The notes beneath the pieces are model-generated. The model saw nothing but the letters and a program-made list of their open reading frames with translations. It searched no databases and was not told the DNA's origin. A stretch of 36,400 nucleotides of DNA, from the IMG/VR virus record IMGVR_UViG_3300044742_000225, positions 1 through 36,400 of that record; one strand, given 5' to 3'. Both the position numbers and the translations under genes were made by a program. This DNA comes from a virus. Below are positions 14,728-22,569 of this stretch, one piece after another (position 1 is the stretch's first letter; every line of letters begins with the position of its first letter).

Positions 14728-14944
14728 CAGTGCTGTGAATCATGAAGCAATCCGCGCCGCGTATGAGGAGGGCTGGCGCAACCGTGATGCAGCATGTCAG
14801 GCTGAGATTGACCGGCTGCGGACTGCACTTGAATCGGCCCTGACCGATCCGCGTCTCCCCAGAGAGGGTGCGGAGTGGCTCGATACTTCAGTGGAACCAC
14901 CCCGCATGATGGTGCGTCGCGCGGGTACGTGGGTGCCAGCGTGA
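14720..14944 (+). CDS. Small protein of unknown function, last gene of cassette C
   Basis: A 74-residue protein. The first half is a charged helix (HEAIRAAYEEGWRNRDAACQAEIDRLRTALESAL), which could be a short coiled coil; the tail is PRMMVRRAGTWVPA. It overlaps the preceding gene by 8 nt and ends 6 nt before the convergent minus-strand gene. Confidence 0.65.
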   Translation: MPDSAVNHEAIRAAYEEGWRNRDAACQAEIDRLRTALESALTDPRLPREGAEWLDTSVEPPRMMVRRAGTWVPA

Positions 14945-14950
14945 CACCGC

Positions 14951-15349
14951 CTAGAACGTCTCGGTCACCCCGTGCGTCACGTCGGTGACCACCACGTTCG
15001 AGAACACCACGGTCATGGGTGGCGTGCAGTTGGGTTGGAACGTCGCCGTCGCGCTGAGCGTGAAATCCGCTCGGCCGTTTTGAACTGGAAAGACGCCACT
15101 CGCCGTCACGCTCTGCTTGTTCGCGGCAGACGGCTTGTTGCCGCCAGGATTCACGCACTGAGCATCCGCCGTCACGCGGATCTCGACCTGCGTCTCGTTG
15201 CCCAATCCCGCCTCTTTGCCTGTGACCGTGAGCGTGTTGCCCGATTGGCTGACATCGACGAACACGAAGTGCGGGCTACCGGCAAACGCCGTCAGCGGGA
15301 GAGCAGCGCACACCAGCGCGAGCGTAACCGCGAGAACCAGGCGCTTCAT
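14951..15349 (-). CDS. Secreted protein with signal peptide, unknown
   Basis: A 132-residue protein. KRLVLAVTLALVCAALPLTAFAG is a clear Sec signal with a likely cut after AFA. The mature part is beta-rich and Thr/Val-rich, with two Cys that could pair, and reads like an immunoglobulin-like or carbohydrate-binding domain. Its ATG overlaps the stop of the coiled-coil gene (ATGA). Secreted phage proteins of this sort may alter the host surface; that is inference. Confidence 0.65.
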   Translation of the reverse strand: MKRLVLAVTLALVCAALPLTAFAGSPHFVFVDVSQSGNTLTVTGKEAGLGNETQVEIRVTADAQCVNPGGNKPSAANKQSVTASGVFPVQNGRADFTLSATATFQPNCTPPMTVVFSNVVVTDVTHGVTETF

Positions 15350-15687
15350 GGGGTTGGCGCCGCCGGATCGTCGGCGTGCAGCGCGGTCGTCGCAGCGGCC
15401 AGACGCGAGGTCGCCTGATTCAACTGGTCGAGCTGCGCCTGCGTGGGCGGCTGGCTCGTGCTCAACTGCGCCAGCGCGGCCTGAAGTTGGGTGATCTCGG
15501 TCGTGATCGCCGTCTCGGCAGCCGTCACCGCGGCGGTGTTCGCATCGAGGGCGGATTGCAGTTCAGCGAGGGTAGCCATGATGGCCTCCAATTGGGTGCG
15601 GGTTCGGATCGCTTCGTCGATGAGCCAGTTCAGGGCTCGCACGGGATAGCCGGCCCGCGGCGGGGCAGGCGGCGGGTTCTGCATCAT
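15346..15687 (-). CDS. Small coiled-coil protein
   Basis: A 113-residue protein. After a proline-rich start, residues 20-100 are a long helix with heptad character (LQSALDANTAAVTAAETAITTEITQ), as in short phage structural or spacer proteins. The 190-bp gap upstream (15688-15879) shows no promoter I can defend. Function unknown. Confidence 0.6.
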   Translation of the reverse strand: MMQNPPPAPPRAGYPVRALNWLIDEAIRTRTQLEAIMATLAELQSALDANTAAVTAAETAITTEITQLQAALAQLSTSQPPTQAQLDQLNQATSRLAAATTALHADDPAAPTP

Positions 15688-15879
15688 TCGTCCGAGTCCA
15701 CCTCATCCTGCCGCCGGGCCGAGTTGACCACTTTGCACGCGACTAGCCGCTCACAAGGTTTGAATATGTCCCAAGACGTCTTCTTCAATTCACGGATAGC
15801 CGTGTGGCCCGGCAAACAGGGAGAGGCTCGCTGTACGTGCGGGCAACGTCCTCCCTCTCAGGGGTTATTCTTCCGAGCG

Positions 15880-16284
15880 ATGCGACTCGCCCTTTTAGCC
15901 CTGCCCCTGTTCTTACTCGCCTGCTCGACGCCGGACCCCCCGAGCCCGACGACTGTTCCGGCGTCAAACGCTGCGGAACAGCCCGTCACCGTGGAAGGGC
16001 AACGAGGTGGCAATTCGCGGCCGTTCACCCTGCAAGGCGGGCACTACACGGCGCGCTGGGAGGCACACTCACTCACCAGCGGCATGTGCTTCCACCTGGC
16101 GTCCCTGCGGCCGCTCACGCCGAATAAACAGTTCATCACGGCGACGCTCGGGACCGCGCAGGTGCCCGGCGACGGAACGTCTCAGACGGGCGAAACGCAG
16201 GTCTACAACGTGCCGCCGGGCGAGTACTACGTCAGTTCGTCGTCCGCGTGCGGCTGGACGATCACGCTGTCGCCGTTTCGCTAG
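15880..16284 (+). CDS. Lipoprotein, single plus-strand gene
   Basis: A 134-residue lipoprotein: MRLALLALPLFLLAC is a signal peptide with lipobox LLAC (Cys15), so it is probably anchored outside the cell membrane. The mature part is Pro/Ser-rich, then beta-rich, ending VPPGEYYVSSSSACGWTITL, with cysteines that may form a disulfide. It is a lone plus-strand gene among late genes and lacks the cassette promoter. Such prophage lipoproteins often block superinfection; unproven here. Its stop overlaps that of the convergent gene. Confidence 0.7.
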   Translation: MRLALLALPLFLLACSTPDPPSPTTVPASNAAEQPVTVEGQRGGNSRPFTLQGGHYTARWEAHSLTSGMCFHLASLRPLTPNKQFITATLGTAQVPGDGTSQTGETQVYNVPPGEYYVSSSSACGWTITLSPFR

Positions 16285-16490
16285 TCCTTCTTGTCTGCCT
16301 TATCTGCGCCCACGTTCACGTTGACGGTCTGCTCGGCAGGCTTCGGCTCGGGCTTCTCGGCGGGCTTGGGCTCGATCGTCACCTTCGCCGTGTTGGCATC
16401 CCGTACCGCTTCGGCATCCTCTACCAAGCCGTGGCCCTCTTCAAACTTCTCTGTGGCCGGCGTGGGCTTCGTCTCGTGCTTGTTTTCCAT
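16281..16490 (-). CDS. Small charged, proline-rich protein
   Basis: A 69-residue protein rich in Glu, Lys and Pro (EPKPAEKPEPKPAEQ) and probably disordered. It directly follows the large terminase gene. No family recognised. Confidence 0.5.
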   Translation of the reverse strand: MENKHETKPTPATEKFEEGHGLVEDAEAVRDANTAKVTIEPKPAEKPEPKPAEQTVNVNVGADKADKKD

Positions 16491-16507
16491 ACGATCCGCC
16501 TACGCAA

Positions 16508-17800
16508 TTAGTAGACCATCACCTGGGCGCCGCCGAGCATCAGGTCGGTAATCGCCCACACCAGCGCGTCCAGCCGGTCAGGGCTGCCGTCGAACATATC
16601 GGGCGTCCACTGACACAACTGGTCTTCGAGCAGCGGGAAGGCGCCGACGTGATGGACCCTGTTCTGCTCGTACAGAGCTGCGACGGGTTCCGCCCGCGTG
16701 ACCTTGCCGCGGCTGGCGTGAACCTCCTTGTAGGACACGTTCGGGTCCACCGTCTTGATCACATGCTGGACCATCGCGCCGCCGTAGTTCACCTCAGCGA
16801 CGATTCTGTCAGCCTGCCGCGCGTGATAGGCATTCACGGCTCGCTTGCCCCAGCCGTCAGGACTCAGCCGGCACGAGATGTCGTCGAGGACGTATGCCTG
16901 CCCATCCACGCCACGTCCGGCGACGATCATGCCTTGCTGGTCGTTGCCGTCCTCGTCGCCACCTGACGGGTCTATCGCGACCACCACGCGCGCCAGGTCG
17001 GGGTGTGACGCTACCCGCGTCTTATCGAGCATGGCCCGCGTCCAGAGCGCACCAGGCACGTCGGTGAGGATCTCGGCGTTGATCTCCTGGCGCCCCATGC
17101 GGGTGCCTTCGTACTTCTTGACAATTTTGTCGAGGAAGGCGGGCGCAAGGTTCTCGGCGTTGTCGTACGTGTTGCCCCTGGTGACGATCGTCGATGAGGC
17201 GTTCATCAGGTCGATCACGCTCGCTGTCGGGCGAGGCGTGGTCGTTGCCACCACGCGCGGATCGCTGCCCAGGCGCAAGCCCATCATCGCCTGATCCCAT
17301 GCCTCGGGGTAACGCCATGCCGCCAACTCGTCAGCCCACAGCCGCATGTGTTGTTTTCCCCGCAGCCGGTCGGGCTCGTCTGCCGTGAAGATCAACGATC
17401 GTGCACCGTTGGGCCATTCGAGCCGGCGTTTCGATGGAAGGTAGATTGGCCGCTCGGACTCGGGGCAGATGCTGAGGAGTCCTGATTCGCCCTCGACCAT
17501 GATGTCGCGCGCGTCGTCCGCGGTGGCGGCGATCATGTTGACGAGCGGGAAGCGTTTCACGCTATCCCTGACCCACTCAGCGCCTACGCGCGTCTTGCCC
17601 CAGCCGCGGCCCGCCAGGACGAGCCAGGTGCGCCATTCGCCGGGTGGTGGCAGTTGATCGGGTCGAGCCCAGAACTGCCAATCGTAGAGCAGGCCGAGGC
17701 ACTCATCCTGTGAGAGTTCGCTCAGCAGTTGCCTTCGCTGCACGTCGGGCAGCAAGCTCATCGATCCGGCTAGCGAGTCGGACGCGAGCGTCGTCGCCAT
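16508..17800 (-). CDS. Terminase large subunit (ATPase-nuclease)
   Basis: A 430-residue DNA-packaging motor. The ATPase has Walker A GRGWGKT (64-70), Walker B LWADE (154-158) and the coupling motif ATTTP (185-189). The nuclease domain has the acidic residues in AIDPSG (Asp277), VAEVNYGG (Glu336) and RLDALVWA (Asp411). It cuts and pumps DNA into the prohead through the portal. The start overlaps the small subunit gene by 98 nt (59 nt if ATG 17761 is used). Confidence 0.95.
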   Translation of the reverse strand: MATTLASDSLAGSMSLLPDVQRRQLLSELSQDECLGLLYDWQFWARPDQLPPPGEWRTWLVLAGRGWGKTRVGAEWVRDSVKRFPLVNMIAATADDARDIMVEGESGLLSICPESERPIYLPSKRRLEWPNGARSLIFTADEPDRLRGKQHMRLWADELAAWRYPEAWDQAMMGLRLGSDPRVVATTTPRPTASVIDLMNASSTIVTRGNTYDNAENLAPAFLDKIVKKYEGTRMGRQEINAEILTDVPGALWTRAMLDKTRVASHPDLARVVVAIDPSGGDEDGNDQQGMIVAGRGVDGQAYVLDDISCRLSPDGWGKRAVNAYHARQADRIVAEVNYGGAMVQHVIKTVDPNVSYKEVHASRGKVTRAEPVAALYEQNRVHHVGAFPLLEDQLCQWTPDMFDGSPDRLDALVWAITDLMLGGAQVMVY

Positions 17801-18122
17801 TGATCACCTCGGAGATGATGGGGCCGCCGTCCGCGCCGGTGAGTTCCGTACGGGCGACGTAGCCGCGGTCGCGTCCCTGCATTTGCAGGAAGAACTTGAT
17901 GGCGCCGAGGTCACCAGCCTGGATGGCCTGGGCGAGCTTCAACTCGGCGGTGTCGACGAGGGCACCCTTTGCCAACTCGCGGATCTCGCGCAGGGCGGGC
18001 GACTTCTCCAGCCACGCGTTGATGGTGTGGTGCGAACAACCGAGCCGCTGGGCAGCCACGAACGTCATGCCGCGGCACTCGGTGAGCACCTTGGCGATCT
18101 GTGATTGCTTGTAGCGCGGCAT
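17703..18122 (-). CDS. Terminase small subunit-like DNA-binding protein
   Basis: A 139-residue protein. KQSQIAKVLTECRGMTFVAAQRLGCSHHTINAWLEKSPAL is a helix-turn-helix (residues 5-45); the rest is helical with LAQAIQAGDLGAIKFFLQMQGRDRGYV, a segment common in small terminases. It recognises the packaging site and feeds DNA to the large subunit. Position next to the large subunit supports this. Confidence 0.85.
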   Translation of the reverse strand: MPRYKQSQIAKVLTECRGMTFVAAQRLGCSHHTINAWLEKSPALREIRELAKGALVDTAELKLAQAIQAGDLGAIKFFLQMQGRDRGYVARTELTGADGGPIISEVINGDDARVRLASRIDELAARRAAKATAERTLTG

Positions 18123-18151
18123 ATGGCAGTCCCGGCAGTCGGCAATAGAAA

Positions 18152-18176
18152 GCGCCGCCCGGTGTGGGGGCGGCGC
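18152..18176 (-). terminator. Rho-independent terminator-like hairpin between early and late genes
   Basis: GCGCCGCC and GGCGGCGC make a perfect 8-bp GC-rich stem with a 9-nt loop; on the minus strand TTTCTATT follows. It lies in the 84-bp gap between the methyltransferase and small terminase genes, where the replication block meets the head block. No promoter for the head genes is evident here. Confidence 0.65.
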
Positions 18177-18206
18177 AGGGCGCGAGGATACGCGCTAGTC
18201 GCCACT

Positions 18207-19424
18207 CTAAGGCGTATGGGCCGGTTGTGCAACCTTTGAGATGGATTCGAGGACGGCGGTGTGGCCTGTCAGCGTCTCCCAGCGGCGCACCGTGACATCG
18301 CAGTAGGCCGGGTCAATGTCCATGAGGTACGCCCTGCGGTTGGACTGTTCGGCGGCCACCACCGTGCTGCCGGCCCCCCCGAATATGTCCAGCACGACCT
18401 CGCTCTGATCGCTGCTGTTCACGATGGCGCGCGCGATCAATTCGGGCGGCTTCATCGTCGGATGTTCAGCACTACGCTTGGATCGCGGCACCTCCCACAG
18501 GTTGTCCTGAGTCCGATCTCGTACAGCATGGTGTGGCGCCCCGGGTTTCCACCCGTATAGCAAAGGCTCAGAACGAGCGTGGTAATCTCCGCGCCCCAGA
18601 ACCAGCGAGTCCTTGACCCAGTGCACGACCGGCGGTCGTGCACTGGTCCACCCTGTCGCCCGCACCGCACCGATGAACTCATAGGCGTGGATGTCGGGGT
18701 GGGCAATGTAGAACACCGCGCCGGGGCGCATCACGGCATCGGCGTTCGCGAATGCCGCTATCAGCAGCGCCGCCAAACCAATTTCATAGTCGTTATCGAT
18801 CGTGAGTTTGTCGGCCGTGCCGCCAACATACTCAACACCATAAGGAGGGTCGGTCCAGAGCATGGCGGCCCGATCATCCCCCATCAACCGCGCCACATCC
18901 TCGGCCTTCGTCGAGTCACCACACAGGAGCCGGTGATCGCCCATAATCCACAGGTCGCCGGGCTTGGTGATCGGGTCGGTGGGCGGCGTGAGGTCAGCCG
19001 TATCGTCGTTCAGATTCTTCGGCTGTTCGGAGGCGAGCGAGGTGAGCAGATCGCTGAGTCCCTGATCATCTGTCGAGAGGGTCGCCAGGAGGGCGTCGAG
19101 TTGCTGCTGGTCGGTGCCGGCGAGGGCGGTAATGGGATCGAAGGTGCCGAGCACCAACCCTTCCTCGTGTTCTGTCAAGTCGAGGTAGGTGACGGGGACG
19201 GTTTTCTCACCGTGGCTGATGGCGTGGGCGACGCGCAGATGGCCGTCGACGACAAAGCCAGTGGACTTGTTGACGAGGACCGAATCGACCCATCCGACCT
19301 CGGACAGCACGCCGGCGAGCGCATCCTCCTGCTGCTTCGGGTGGATGCGCCAGTTGGAGGGGTTCGCCAGGAGCTGCTCGGGGTCTTCGTAGCCGTGGCC
19401 GACGATGCGCGAGCGGTATGTCAT
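18207..19424 (-). CDS. ParB-domain DNA methyltransferase (N4-cytosine or N6-adenine)
   Basis: A 405-residue protein. The N-terminal ParB-like nuclease/DNA-binding fold shows VDGHLRV (59-65); the C-terminal amino-methyltransferase has TDPPYG (191-196), HPTMKP (321-326) and the SAM site DIFGGAGSTV (346-355). DPPY before FxGxG marks the beta class. It probably protects phage DNA from host restriction. ATG at 19424 overlaps the upstream stop (ATGA), ruling out a longer start. Confidence 0.9.
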   Translation of the reverse strand: MTYRSRIVGHGYEDPEQLLANPSNWRIHPKQQEDALAGVLSEVGWVDSVLVNKSTGFVVDGHLRVAHAISHGEKTVPVTYLDLTEHEEGLVLGTFDPITALAGTDQQQLDALLATLSTDDQGLSDLLTSLASEQPKNLNDDTADLTPPTDPITKPGDLWIMGDHRLLCGDSTKAEDVARLMGDDRAAMLWTDPPYGVEYVGGTADKLTIDNDYEIGLAALLIAAFANADAVMRPGAVFYIAHPDIHAYEFIGAVRATGWTSARPPVVHWVKDSLVLGRGDYHARSEPLLYGWKPGAPHHAVRDRTQDNLWEVPRSKRSAEHPTMKPPELIARAIVNSSDQSEVVLDIFGGAGSTVVAAEQSNRRAYLMDIDPAYCDVTVRRWETLTGHTAVLESISKVAQPAHTP

Positions 19425-19852
19425 GCTGCGACCATGTCCTTCTCCCACTCAGGGATGATCCGCCGCGGCTTGCCCGTCGAACATTGGTAGCAAAGCATGG
19501 GCAGCATGATGGGCTTCCCGCACTGACGGCATTTGTACGGCTTGGCGAACTGGCCCGTGGAGGCGGCATAGGCGGATGGGCGGGCCTTGATTGCCTGGTC
19601 GCGGCAGGGCTGGCAGAGTTCCCCGCGCGAGGGTTTCTTCTTGCCACACTTCTGGCAGTTGTAGCCGTAGCGGTACGTCTTCTTGCGGCAGATGCCACAG
19701 ACGCCATCGCGGACCTTTGTCTTACGCGAGCAGGTTGGGCAGAGACGACGTCCATGGCTATGGATGCGCCGGTAGCAGGCCAGGCAGTTACTACCGCGTT
19801 TCACGGCCTTGCCGGTAGGGCAGGACGCGCAGGGATAGCGCACGTTACTCAC
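19421..19852 (-). CDS. Multi-zinc-ribbon protein
   Basis: A 143-residue basic protein almost entirely made of cysteine knuckles: CASC, CLAC, CPTC, CGIC, CQKC, CQPC, CRQC and CYQC. That is enough ligands for about four zinc ions, forming a string of zinc ribbons. GTG at 19852 overlaps the upstream stop (GTGA). The protein resembles the multi-knuckle part of phage zinc-finger proteins, but I recognise no family. Nucleic-acid binding is plausible from the Arg/Lys content. Confidence 0.75.
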   Translation of the reverse strand: MSNVRYPCASCPTGKAVKRGSNCLACYRRIHSHGRRLCPTCSRKTKVRDGVCGICRKKTYRYGYNCQKCGKKKPSRGELCQPCRDQAIKARPSAYAASTGQFAKPYKCRQCGKPIMLPMLCYQCSTGKPRRIIPEWEKDMVAA

Positions 19853-20367
19853 GCGGCATCCTCGCACTCGTGGGGGAGCCAGCCTAACTTTCGGCTGATG
19901 CGCTCGATGCAGATGGCTTCTGCGATGGGGCGATCGGGCTCGCGGGCGGGGGTGACGTGGTTGCCGGCGTCCTGCCAGTGGCGCAGCTCACGGCGGCGTG
20001 CGGCGAGGAAGGACTCGCGGTGCTGGCGACGGTAGACGCGACTCGTCTCCTGCCACAGGATGTAGCGTCCGTTGATGAGGGCCTTGTCCGTGGCGGATTC
20101 GAGGTCGCTATGTATGACCAACAACGTCAGGCGATCATGCTTGCGTCCGGTGACGGGGTTCACGCCGGATGTGGCGATGCCCTCGACACTGGCGGTCAGT
20201 TCCTCGAACGCATGCAGGTATTGACGTACAACGTCCGGGCTGTAGGAGCACATCTCGCAGTCCTTGGCCTGTCGACCCGCCCAGCCGCGGCCGAGGAGGC
20301 GCAGGACTTCGTGGGCGGCCTGGAGGATGGCGATGTTCTTGTCTTCGACGGGGAGTTCAACCATCAC
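19849..20367 (-). CDS. Hypothetical protein of the methyltransferase operon
   Basis: A 172-residue, mainly helical, charged protein with one CEMC pair (KDCEMCSYSPDVV). The C-terminal half is Arg-rich (RRQHRESFLAARRRELRHW). No domain recognised. GTG 20367 and ATG 20364 both overlap the end of the MT-A70 gene, so the start is uncertain by one codon. Confidence 0.7.
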   Translation of the reverse strand: MMVELPVEDKNIAILQAAHEVLRLLGRGWAGRQAKDCEMCSYSPDVVRQYLHAFEELTASVEGIATSGVNPVTGRKHDRLTLLVIHSDLESATDKALINGRYILWQETSRVYRRQHRESFLAARRRELRHWQDAGNHVTPAREPDRPIAEAICIERISRKLGWLPHECEDAA

Positions 20368-20924
20368 GCCAATTCACCGAGTTGTGCGGTATTGGCTGAT
20401 TCGTTGCCCCATACGTCCCAGCCCAGACGATGGCGACGGGCGAACAACTCGACGTACGGACCTGGGCTAACCTGTTCGACAATATCGAGAAAGTGCTCGG
20501 GCTTGACCGAATGCGACTGTCTCGGCCATTGCCACCACGTTCTGTCGATACGTTGTCTTGCAGGCAACGACCCGCGCCGACAGAACAGTACGAATTCAGT
20601 TGTATTGATAAATGTTCCACCCAGGCCAATGCCCATTGGGGCCTTGCACCACGTTAGCACCGTACTTGAGTCAAACCCCCAGGCCCTCGCCACGGCGTAG
20701 GCCTGTTCCAGACAGGCGTTGACAGTCCACAAGTACAGATGTGCATCCCGTTCCGCCAACGCTTCGACGGGCAAGGCCGCGATCTCATCGATACTCATCA
20801 GCCGATAGCGTGCTCGCGATTTCGTTCCTACTGCGTTCGCCCAATGACTGCGAGACAGCACTTGTGCTCCACCATCATTTCGGATAGGCCACGGTGGATC
20901 GGCCACGATGGTGCGGTACTTCAC
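20364..20924 (-). CDS. MT-A70-family adenine methyltransferase
   Basis: A 186-residue N6-adenine methyltransferase. ADPPWP (residues 8-13) is the catalytic DPPW motif; LYLWTVNACLEQA, VLTWCKAPMGIGLGG, EFVLFCRRG and a terminal ELFARRHRLGWDVWGNE complete the family pattern. GTG at 20924 overlaps the upstream stop as GTGA. It probably modifies phage DNA; the length is normal for phage members. Confidence 0.9.
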   Translation of the reverse strand: MKYRTIVADPPWPIRNDGGAQVLSRSHWANAVGTKSRARYRLMSIDEIAALPVEALAERDAHLYLWTVNACLEQAYAVARAWGFDSSTVLTWCKAPMGIGLGGTFINTTEFVLFCRRGSLPARQRIDRTWWQWPRQSHSVKPEHFLDIVEQVSPGPYVELFARRHRLGWDVWGNESANTAQLGELA

Positions 20925-21406
20925 CGCGGCAGCACCTCCACCGTCACATACGCCCCGTAGGCGCGGGTCAGGTCGGGCCGGCGCCAGAGATCGAGCCATC
21001 CCGAAGACCCGAGCATGCCCCTGTCATTGCAGACGAAGGTTTCTCCATTGGGGAACCGGAAGCGTGTACCGAGGGAGAAGTTCCAACTGCACGCGGTGGA
21101 GCCTGGGTACGTCCTGCCGCCACCGTAGGTAACGCCGGCCTCGTTGTAGTGCGTGAGGCGTACGCGGTGAATGGCGAGGGCTGTGCCGATGATGGGTTCT
21201 GGTCGCTGGAGTTCGCCGGTGCCGTACAGATAGGTCCAGGGATCGACGCCCGTGGAGTTCGCGGCACCCTGGACATCGACAGGGTCGAGGTCCGCCTCGG
21301 TGGCTGCCAGGATGGTCTGCTCGGGAAGTTCGTCTGCGTGGGCGACGGCTGCGGCGGCGAGGATGACGAGCAACGCCAGTCCGTGCAGGATCAGGCGAAC
21401 CGTCAC
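20921..21406 (-). CDS. Secreted 3D-domain (double-psi beta-barrel) protein
   Basis: A 161-residue protein with a signal peptide (RLILHGLALLVILAAAAVAHA, cut near AHA). The C-terminal RVRLTHYNEAGVTYGGG, TACSWNFSLGTRFRF and VCNDRGMLGSSGWLDLW match a 3D/RlpA-like barrel, seen in wall-acting enzymes such as MltA and resuscitation factors. It may act on peptidoglycan. GTG start at 21406 overlaps the upstream stop. Its place among DNA-modifying genes is unusual. Confidence 0.75.
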   Translation of the reverse strand: MTVRLILHGLALLVILAAAAVAHADELPEQTILAATEADLDPVDVQGAANSTGVDPWTYLYGTGELQRPEPIIGTALAIHRVRLTHYNEAGVTYGGGRTYPGSTACSWNFSLGTRFRFPNGETFVCNDRGMLGSSGWLDLWRRPDLTRAYGAYVTVEVLPR

Positions 21407-21774
21407 GCTGCCTGGCTCCGATAGATCAGCGAGCGATAGACCATGATCGGTCGGCAGTTACAGGCGGGGCGCACGCTGGGGCGGTAGACCCCGGTCGGTA
21501 CGCAGATGCCCCGCTTGATAGCCCGCTGCATGATCGGCCCAAGGGCGCGCGGCTCGTGTGGCTCCGGCACCTCCCACGCTTCGAGCAGGCCGTGCACAGC
21601 GTCTGTGGTGAACTCCATGCGCCGCTCGGCTACCACGCGCACGGCGTTCCACGCCTCATCGAGCCACGAGCGGTCGGCGTTGTCCTCGACGCGGCGGATG
21701 GCTTCCTCCTTGGCAGCCTGGGCCTTGCGATAGGTCAGTTCGTCCCACTCGGGAAACATCGGGTCGACGGTCAT
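21403..21774 (-). CDS. Putative winged-helix-like phage protein
   Basis: A 123-residue protein. MEFTTDAVHGLLEAWEVPEPHEPRALGPIMQRAIKRGICVPTG resembles a recurrent helix-turn-helix-like segment of actinophage proteins; the N-terminus is charged helix and the C-terminus basic. Coupled to neighbours by ATGA and GTGA. Function unknown. Confidence 0.65.
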   Translation of the reverse strand: MTVDPMFPEWDELTYRKAQAAKEEAIRRVEDNADRSWLDEAWNAVRVVAERRMEFTTDAVHGLLEAWEVPEPHEPRALGPIMQRAIKRGICVPTGVYRPSVRPACNCRPIMVYRSLIYRSQAA

Positions 21775-21959
21775 GCTGCTTCCTCTTCGGTGTGGTCATC
21801 GATCAGGTCGCCACGTTCGCAGGACTGGCAGATCACGAATGTGACCGTGCGGCCAGGGAACGGGTCGGGGTACGTCATGCATGGCCCGTTGCAATCGCCG
21901 CAGTGCCACACGTTGTCCGTGAGGTGGGCTGATTTCGCCATCGCGAGATTCACACTCAT
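21771..21959 (-). CDS. Small zinc-ribbon protein
   Basis: A 62-residue protein with WHCGDCNGPC and VICQSCERG, a four-Cys zinc ribbon, and an acidic tail. ATGA overlaps at both ends. Unknown role. Confidence 0.68.
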   Translation of the reverse strand: MSVNLAMAKSAHLTDNVWHCGDCNGPCMTYPDPFPGRTVTFVICQSCERGDLIDDHTEEEAA

Positions 21960-22372
21960 GCGGTCGCCTCCAGCACGTCATTGCCCGTAGCAACCACCTT
22001 CTCGGTGCCATCGGGATAGGCCACGCGCAACTCGAAGGGCACCGCCCTGCGCCACAACTTGACCTTCAATTTCCACGCGGCCGTCTCGGTCTGGGTGCTG
22101 CCCTTGTAGTCGACGTAGTACGAGTAGCCGCCCGACGTGACGACCCAGAAGTCAGGCTTGAACGTCACCCGGTCACGAGCGCGCGACGCATCGAGCACCA
22201 CGATGGGCTTCGGGCGCATCCACACCACGATCTGGCCCGTCTTCACCTTCTGGTCGAGGAACCACGCATACGCGGCCTCGCCCTTCGAGTCGTACGTCTC
22301 GCCCTTGTAGGGCGTTTTCAAGTTGTGGTACTTGCGCCTGGGTTGGCGCCGCACCGCGCGTATGGTCCTCAC
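21956..22372 (-). CDS. DUF1064-like phage endonuclease (PD-(D/E)XK)
   Basis: A 138-residue protein. NLKTPYKGETYDSKGEAAYAWFLD supplies the first acidic residue (Glu in SKGEAAY), and FKPDFWVVTSGGYSYYVDYKGSTQTE the D...(D/E)xK core (KPDF, then VDYKG). This is the DUF1064 pattern, a phage resolvase-like nuclease. It may cut branched or host DNA in replication. GTG start at 22372 overlaps the upstream stop. Confidence 0.8.
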   Translation of the reverse strand: MRTIRAVRRQPRRKYHNLKTPYKGETYDSKGEAAYAWFLDQKVKTGQIVVWMRPKPIVVLDASRARDRVTFKPDFWVVTSGGYSYYVDYKGSTQTETAAWKLKVKLWRRAVPFELRVAYPDGTEKVVATGNDVLEATA

Positions 22373-22566
22373 GCCGCGAGCCTCACGTGTTCGAGCACCA
22401 CCGGACCGCAGGGCGTCTTGTGTTCACCGCGGATGTGGTGAGTGGACACGAGGCCTTGCTGCATGAGGCCGATGATCTTCACGGCGGCCGAGTCGGTGAG
22501 TTGCTGTACCTCGCTGTACGTGCAGCCCGTGTCCTGACACACGAATCGCCAGGGGTACTCGATCAT
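22369..22566 (-). CDS. Small Cys/His protein
   Basis: A 65-residue protein with FVCQDTGCTYSEV, HHIRGEH and one more Cys; these could bind zinc. The helical middle is DSAAVKIIGLMQQGL. It lies 3 nt after the methyltransferase stop. Function unknown. Confidence 0.65.
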   Translation of the reverse strand: MIEYPWRFVCQDTGCTYSEVQQLTDSAAVKIIGLMQQGLVSTHHIRGEHKTPCGPVVLEHVRLAA

Positions 22567-22569
22567 GTC

